Assembly: GCA_049644345.1 (NCBI GenBank)
Contig: JBARRS010000155.1
Span: 1 to 9,099 of the forward strand
Reading direction: 5' to 3'
Source: JBARRS01 sp049644345
Lineage (GTDB): Bacteria > Actinomycetota > Thermoleophilia > Gaiellales > Gaiellaceae
DNA: 9,099 nucleotides
In this document: positions 5,754 to 9,099 of the stretch, piece by piece
How positions within the stretch are numbered: the first letter of the stretch is position 1
Layout: the number at the start of each line of letters is the position of its first letter
The notes under the pieces: model-generated
The model's input: only the letters and a program-made list of their open reading frames with translations
What the model was told of the DNA's origin: nothing
Database searches by the model: none
Made by a program: the position numbers and the translations under genes

Positions 5754-7133
5754 GTGGCGATCGCTCCTGCCGTCGTAACAGGCGTCGGACCGGTCAGTGC
5801 GATCGGATCCGGCCGGAACGCTTTCTGGGATGCACTGGTGGAAGGACGGCACGGCTTCGGGCCGGTGACGCTCTGCGACGTATCGGCCAGCCCGTCGAAG
5901 ATCGCTGCCGAGGTGAAGGACTTCGACCTCGAGACCTACATCGTCAAAGGTCGCGTCATGGCCCGCCACACCCCGCGTGCGGTGAGCCTGGGGTTGGCTT
6001 CGGGCGTGCTCGCGCTTCACGACGCCGAGCTGGACCTCGATGCGTGCGATCCTGACCGGCTCGGCGTTTACGTCGGAACGTCGATCGGAAATCTCGGCGA
6101 GGTGCTGGATCTCCAACGAAGGTTTGGCCCGACGGGGAACCCTCCAGCCCACACGGCCTTTCACGCGTTCAATCACTCTTCGGCGTGCGTCATCTCGTCG
6201 TTCTTCAACATCCGGGGTCCCATCCATACGGCGAGCTCGGGCTGTAACTCCGGCCTCGACGCGTTAGGGCAATCGCTGCGGATGATTCAGGCCGGTGCCG
6301 TCGATGCGATGCTCGTCGTCGGGACGGACTGCGAAGTCGTTCCCGAGGTCATGGCTGCGCTGAATGCGTCCCGCTCGCTGGCGACCCGGTACAACGACGA
6401 TCCGGGGCGCGCATCCCGGCCGTTCGACCTCGACCGAGACGGCAACGTGATCGGCGAGGGCGCGGCCGCCGTGCTGCTCGAATCGGAAGCGCACGCCCGG
6501 CGGCGTGGCGCCCGCATCTACGCGGAACTGACCGGCTATGCCGTGTGCAGCGCGGGCCGGAATCGGCAGTACAGCCACGACGCACCGGAGATCGATGTGC
6601 GTCCCTGCGTTCGCGCGTTCCGGGCCGCCCTCACCGAGTCCGGGTGGACGCCTGACGACGTCGACGTCGTCAATGCGAACGGATCCTCCTCGAAGATCTA
6701 CGATCGTCTCGAAGGGGTGGCGCTCGGCGAGGTCTTTGGTCCGCGCCTGCCCGCTGTGCGCGTGCACTCCATCAAGTCGATGCTCGGACAGCACGGAGCG
6801 GGTTCGTCGATGCTCCAAGTCGTGTCCACCTGCCTCGCGCTGCGGCGCGGGACGGTGCCCCCGACGATCAACCACGACCGGCCCGATCCGGCCTGCGGAG
6901 ACCTGCGAGTCGTCACCCGTCCAGGGTCGGCTGCACCGGAAAACGCCCTTGTGCACTCCGTCGGCCTCGGGGGGTTCTACTACTCGGTCGGTGCCTTCAA
7001 GGCGGTCGACCGGCAGGTCCGGAGGCAGACCGGCATGGGACAGGTGAAGTGGAGCGCGGCCGGGAACCCGAGGTTCCACCCGGCGAGTGAGTTCGAGCGT
7101 CCGCTGACGCCCTGGGAGCCCAGGCGCGACTGA
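5754..7133 (+). CDS. FabF-like beta-ketoacyl synthase lacking both catalytic histidines
   Basis: 459 aa from the GTG at 5754. The frame stays open to 5694 or beyond, but homology begins at VVTGVGPVSAIG (7-18), and a TANNNT hexamer sits six bases before this GTG. The thiolase fold of KAS II/FabF is clear: nucleophile Cys164 in SSGCNSG, RPFDLDRDG (222-230), GEGAAAVLLE (234-243) and Lys341 in SIKSMLG. The first catalytic His (NAHGTST in FabF) is Asn309 in NANGSSS. The second (KSxxGH) is Gln346 in SMLGQHGAG, with a His one residue later. The conserved C-terminal GFGGTN is GLGGFYY. A polar tail of about 40 residues follows the fold. With Cys but no His pair, ordinary decarboxylative condensation looks unlikely; it could be an acyltransferase, a non-decarboxylating condensing enzyme or a chain-length-factor-like partner. 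No acyl carrier protein or ketoreductase gene is adjacent. Confidence 0.88.
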   Translation: MAIAPAVVTGVGPVSAIGSGRNAFWDALVEGRHGFGPVTLCDVSASPSKIAAEVKDFDLETYIVKGRVMARHTPRAVSLGLASGVLALHDAELDLDACDPDRLGVYVGTSIGNLGEVLDLQRRFGPTGNPPAHTAFHAFNHSSACVISSFFNIRGPIHTASSGCNSGLDALGQSLRMIQAGAVDAMLVVGTDCEVVPEVMAALNASRSLATRYNDDPGRASRPFDLDRDGNVIGEGAAAVLLESEAHARRRGARIYAELTGYAVCSAGRNRQYSHDAPEIDVRPCVRAFRAALTESGWTPDDVDVVNANGSSSKIYDRLEGVALGEVFGPRLPAVRVHSIKSMLGQHGAGSSMLQVVSTCLALRRGTVPPTINHDRPDPACGDLRVVTRPGSAAPENALVHSVGLGGFYYSVGAFKAVDRQVRRQTGMGQVKWSAAGNPRFHPASEFERPLTPWEPRRD

Positions 7134-7748
7134 GCGGCGCGCCGCCGGTCGCCACGGGTCGTGCTGATGCGGAGCGTCGGCGTGCGCCGGAACATCCGCG
7201 CGCTTGCCTCAGTACGTGTACTTGATCGATTCGCTGCGCCGGGCTTACGGTACTCGTCCGGGAGGCGCTTGCCGTAGGCACCCGAGGAACTGAGAAGGCG
7301 CTACGTCGGACGCCGGACGAGTGAAGAGAAGGCCAGGCGAAAGCCATGAGCGGAGGCTGGTCCTCAGGAGGCCGGAGGATGAGAAGTTGCTCGTCCGAGT
7401 GGTGCTCCACGGTGGTCAGGACTCCGACGCAGTTTGAGCCTGCGCGGGGGTGCCACCTCCATGCCGGCGAACTGCTGCTTCGTATGGCGTATCGAGGCCG
7501 CCGAGGGAGAGCAGCTCGTAGGTCGGGCAAGGGGTACGCTTCGTCGTGGGTTGATGGTGTTCGAAGGTGACCGCCGAGGAAGGCTGTGACCGCTCCAGTG
7601 CGAAGGCCGCTCGAAGCGCTCGCCTGCCACGGTGAGCACGGAGTTTCAGTTCGGCTTGTGCGGTGAGGGCTACCGCGGCTCGCGCGTTCCGCGCTTCGCG
7701 CTCACGCCAATCGTCGCCGTGTCCCCGGGCGGCTTGAAGAGCCAGTCG
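7134..7748. other. Gene-poor stretch of about 615 bp before clpP
   Basis: Open frames occur on both strands (for example 7346-7570 plus and 7364-7639 minus), but their translations are Arg/Ser-rich, resemble no family I know, and look like chance frames in GC-rich DNA. No tRNA, rRNA or recognisable transposase is seen. The clpP frame is open upstream from a GTG at 7632, but that stretch does not resemble ClpP. Part of the segment around 7330-7385 can fold (GGCCAG/CTGGTC arms enclosing GC-GAAA-GC), so an untranslated leader or small RNA is possible but not shown. The clpP promoter must be here. Confidence 0.4.
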
Positions 7749-8330
7749 ATGACCGTGATCCCGATGGTGATCGAGCAGGACTCGCGCGGGGAGCGGACCT
7801 TCGATATCTACTCACGGTTGCTCAAGGAGCGGATCATCTTCCTCGGGACACCGATCGACGACCAAATCGCAAACCTCGTAGTCGCCGAGCTTCTACACCT
7901 CGAATCAGAAGAGCCGGACAAGGACATTTCGATCTACATCAACTCGCCCGGCGGCTCAGTCTACGCCGGGCTCACGATCTACGACGCGATGCAGTTCGTG
8001 CGGCCCGATATCCAGACGACGTGCGTGGGGATCGCGCTTTCGTTGGGCGCCCTGATCCTCGCCGGCGGCACGAAGGGGAAGCGGATGGCGCTGCCAAACG
8101 CCAAAATCCTCATCCACCAGGTTTCCGGCGGCTTCGAAGGACAGGCAACCGACATCGAGATCCAGGCGCGCGAGGTGATCAACGTCAAGCGGCGCCTGGA
8201 AGAGATCATCGCCAAGCACACCGGCCAACCGCTCGACCGGGTCTCGAAGGACATGGAGCGCGACTACTTCATGACGCCGGACGAGGCGCGCGAGTACGGG
8301 ATTATCGACCGTGTGATCACACGTCGTTGA
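7749..8330 (+). CDS. clpP: ATP-dependent Clp protease proteolytic subunit
   Basis: 193 aa from the ATG at 7749, a normal ClpP length. It is a serine peptidase that forms a barrel of two heptameric rings, fed by ClpX or ClpC ATPases. The N-terminus TVIPMVIEQ matches the mature E. coli ClpP start (ALVPMVIEQ) and is followed by the highly conserved SRGER and FDIYSRLLKER. The catalytic triad is complete: Ser98 in IALSLGA, His123 in LIHQ and Asp172 in MERDYF, in register with E. coli Ser97/His122/Asp171 of the mature enzyme. The Ser region differs slightly from the usual GQAASMGA. Starts at 7632 or 7719 would add residues unlike the family. A weak GAAGAG ribosome site lies seven bases before the ATG. 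No clpX follows. Many actinobacteria carry two or more clpP genes, so this may be one of several. Confidence 0.96.
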   Translation: MTVIPMVIEQDSRGERTFDIYSRLLKERIIFLGTPIDDQIANLVVAELLHLESEEPDKDISIYINSPGGSVYAGLTIYDAMQFVRPDIQTTCVGIALSLGALILAGGTKGKRMALPNAKILIHQVSGGFEGQATDIEIQAREVINVKRRLEEIIAKHTGQPLDRVSKDMERDYFMTPDEAREYGIIDRVITRR

Positions 8331-8357
8331 ATCGCCCGGAGCCGCTCGATTTGCCTT

Positions 8358-8438
8358 GCCGGCGCGCCCCGCAGCTCAACGGATCGAACAGCGGTGGTGT
8401 CCTAAAGGCGTGCGCAAGTTCGATTCTTGCCGCCGGCA
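8358..8438 (+). pseudogene. tRNA-Arg(CCU)-like sequence, apparently degenerate
   Basis: The 3' half is excellent: T arm GCAAG-TTCGATT-CTTGC (8414-8430) followed directly by acceptor strand CGCCGGC and discriminator A (8431-8438). A perfect 7-base partner GCCGGCG lies at 8358-8364. The middle resembles tRNA-Arg(CCU): AGCTCAACGGAT for the D arm and GTCCTAA for the anticodon loop (CCT at 8401-8403). However, the D stem GCTC/GAAC has a C-A mismatch, the anticodon stem does not pair (GTGGT against AGGCG), and 9 bases instead of 2 separate the acceptor from the D stem, giving 81 nt. No CCA is encoded. It starts 27 bp after clpP. It is most likely a decayed or rearranged tRNA gene; a functional tRNA with odd folding is less likely. 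Confidence 0.5.
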
Positions 8439-8661
8439 CTCGCCCGGCATTTGCTCGAACTTCGAGGAAAAGAAGAGAGTCACAGGTCGGCCTGGCACCG
8501 CGGGCAGTGCTGCCTCCAGCTCGCCCGGCCACAGAATCAATGTTTACAGGTGTCTATCCGGCGACTACGTCGCGCTGCTGTAACTCACGCCCTCACACGG
8601 CCGCGCAAGCCGTCGTTTCCTGCTGCTCTCCGCGTGCGTCACCCACAACTGCGCGTTGGCG
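8439..8661. other. Stretch without recognisable genes
   Basis: Short open frames exist on both strands, but none resembles a known family or has a convincing start. It sits between the degenerate tRNA and the SRPBCC-like remnant, and probably belongs to the same decayed region. Confidence 0.4.
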
Positions 8662-8874
8662 CTGAGCGGCGAGGTTGACGCCTCCACGACTGACTACCGG
8701 AACGAGCCCATGTGGATCGACGCGATCGGCGAGTCGACCCTCGTCACCGACGGGCGTTCGGGGTGGGCTCCCGCGTGGCCAGAGTCGCGTCGTCCCTCAT
8801 GCGGATCGAGTACGTGAACGAAGTGGTCGAGTACGCCGCGAAGAGCTCAGCCGATGTGTGGCTTTGGAGGTGGG
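8662..8874 (+). pseudogene. Remnant of an SRPBCC-family (polyketide cyclase/dehydrase-like) gene with frameshift
   Basis: Translation from 8662 gives SGEVDAS, then DYRNEPMWIDAIGEST and LVTDG. This resembles the SRPBCC pattern of an opening strand, then D-x-R-N-E-P-x-W and a T-D-G-P-x-G-V-G-S turn. After TDG (about 8754) the similarity moves to another frame: FGVGSRVARV, MRIEYVNEVVEY (8757-8840). Restoring one base between GGG and TTC would give TDGPFGVGSR, so a single-base deletion is the simplest reading. The N-terminal helix expected between VDAS and DYRNEP also seems deleted, and the C-terminal half is absent. I recognise the family from the motif pattern only. An alternative is a chance resemblance in GC-rich DNA. 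Confidence 0.4.
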
Positions 8875-9099
8875 GGCGGTGGAGGCGCGTTCCGCGTAGG
8901 GATAGGCCACGGCCGTCTCGTCGGCCCCTGCGAGCAACTTCTCGACCTCGTCGCGGCCGGGGACCTCGCCTTCGAACCGCGAGAGGGCGTCCCGGACCTC
9001 TACGGGCCGCTTGCGGGCGGCGCAGGCCAGGTGGTGCCAGGCCATCTGCATCTCATCCGAGAAGGCGCTCGGCTGCTCCTCGCCGAAGCGCAAGGCGCC
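8875..9099 (-). pseudogene. 3' part of a PARP-type zinc-finger-like protein gene, truncated
   Basis: The minus-strand frame is open from the window edge, so the 5' end lies outside. It reads WHHLACAARKRP, then ALSRFEGEVPGRDEVEKLL. This resembles the second half of PARP-type zinc fingers (H-L-x-C-A-A followed by a helix and G-E-x-P-x-R), the first Cys pair being off-window. After AYPYAERAS, where related proteins as I remember them start a second finger with a Cys pair, the sequence changes abruptly to a Ser/Thr/Arg-rich tail without Cys, reaching a stop at 8797. The loss of similarity coincides with the end of the SRPBCC-like remnant on the other strand, suggesting a deletion junction. The function is unknown; DNA binding would be a guess from the domain type. 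Confidence 0.4.

Noticed and set aside
7134..7152. GC-only palindromic stretch (GGCGCGCC) after the ketosynthase stop
   Set aside because: It has almost no loop and no T tract; such strings are common in DNA of this composition.
7364..7639. Minus-strand open frame of 91 codons
   Set aside because: Arg/Ser/Pro-rich product with no recognisable motif and no ribosome site, overlapped by equally open frames on the other strand.
7690..7720. GCG/CGC-rich symmetric stretch upstream of clpP as a possible ClgR site
   Set aside because: The spacing of half-sites does not match the ClgR pattern as I know it.
8310..8323. Perfect 14-base palindrome containing TGTGATCACA at the end of clpP
   Set aside because: It encodes the conserved C-terminal residues of ClpP, lacks the 6-base spacer of CRP sites, and no gene start follows closely. 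Most likely chance.
1..9099. CRISPR array, insertion sequence, integrase, toxin-antitoxin or defence genes
   Set aside because: No direct repeat series with spacers, no transposase or recombinase motifs and no small paired genes were seen on either strand.

Overview
The window is high-GC DNA with a high density of genes, many of which use GTG starts. The gene set points to an actinobacterium: a PASTA-domain protein of the Ser/Thr-kinase type, a second transmembrane Ser/Thr kinase, and a Dcd of the mycobacterial dUMP-forming type. From general impression only, a deep-branching class such as Thermoleophilia would fit; no rRNA or other phylogenetic marker in the window proves this.

Left part (1-4786), cell wall, signalling and amino-acid metabolism. 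The window opens inside a membrane protein whose extracellular part is four PASTA repeats, probably the C-terminal half of a PknB-like kinase. It overlaps by 4 bp (GTGA) with D-Ala-D-Ala ligase (ddl), so a muropeptide-sensing protein is translationally coupled to a peptidoglycan precursor enzyme. ddl runs head-on into a second Ser/Thr kinase on the minus strand, and the two genes share the palindrome CTAG as their stop codons. That kinase has a C-terminal extracytoplasmic domain resembling F5/8-type-C/galactose-binding modules. It lies 22 bp downstream of a class-III aminotransferase (gabT type), with which it probably forms an operon.

Middle (4787-7133). A divergent intergenic region carries a clean 8-2-8 inverted repeat. 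It is followed by dcd (probably the bifunctional dCTP deaminase/dUTPase), a strong hairpin just after its stop, and an orphan FabF-like ketosynthase. The ketosynthase keeps its nucleophilic Cys but lacks both catalytic His residues. The best starts of gabT, dcd and the ketosynthase all have a TANNNT hexamer 6-7 nt upstream and no Shine-Dalgarno, which suggests leaderless transcripts.

Right part (7134-9099). A gene-poor stretch of about 615 bp precedes clpP, which has an intact Ser-His-Asp triad. Just downstream is a tRNA-Arg(CCU)-like sequence with a perfect T arm but a broken anticodon arm. The rest looks like decayed DNA: a frameshifted SRPBCC-like fragment (+) abuts the 3' end of a PARP-type zinc-finger-like gene (-) that runs off the window. 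I see no CRISPR array, insertion sequence, integrase or defence system.
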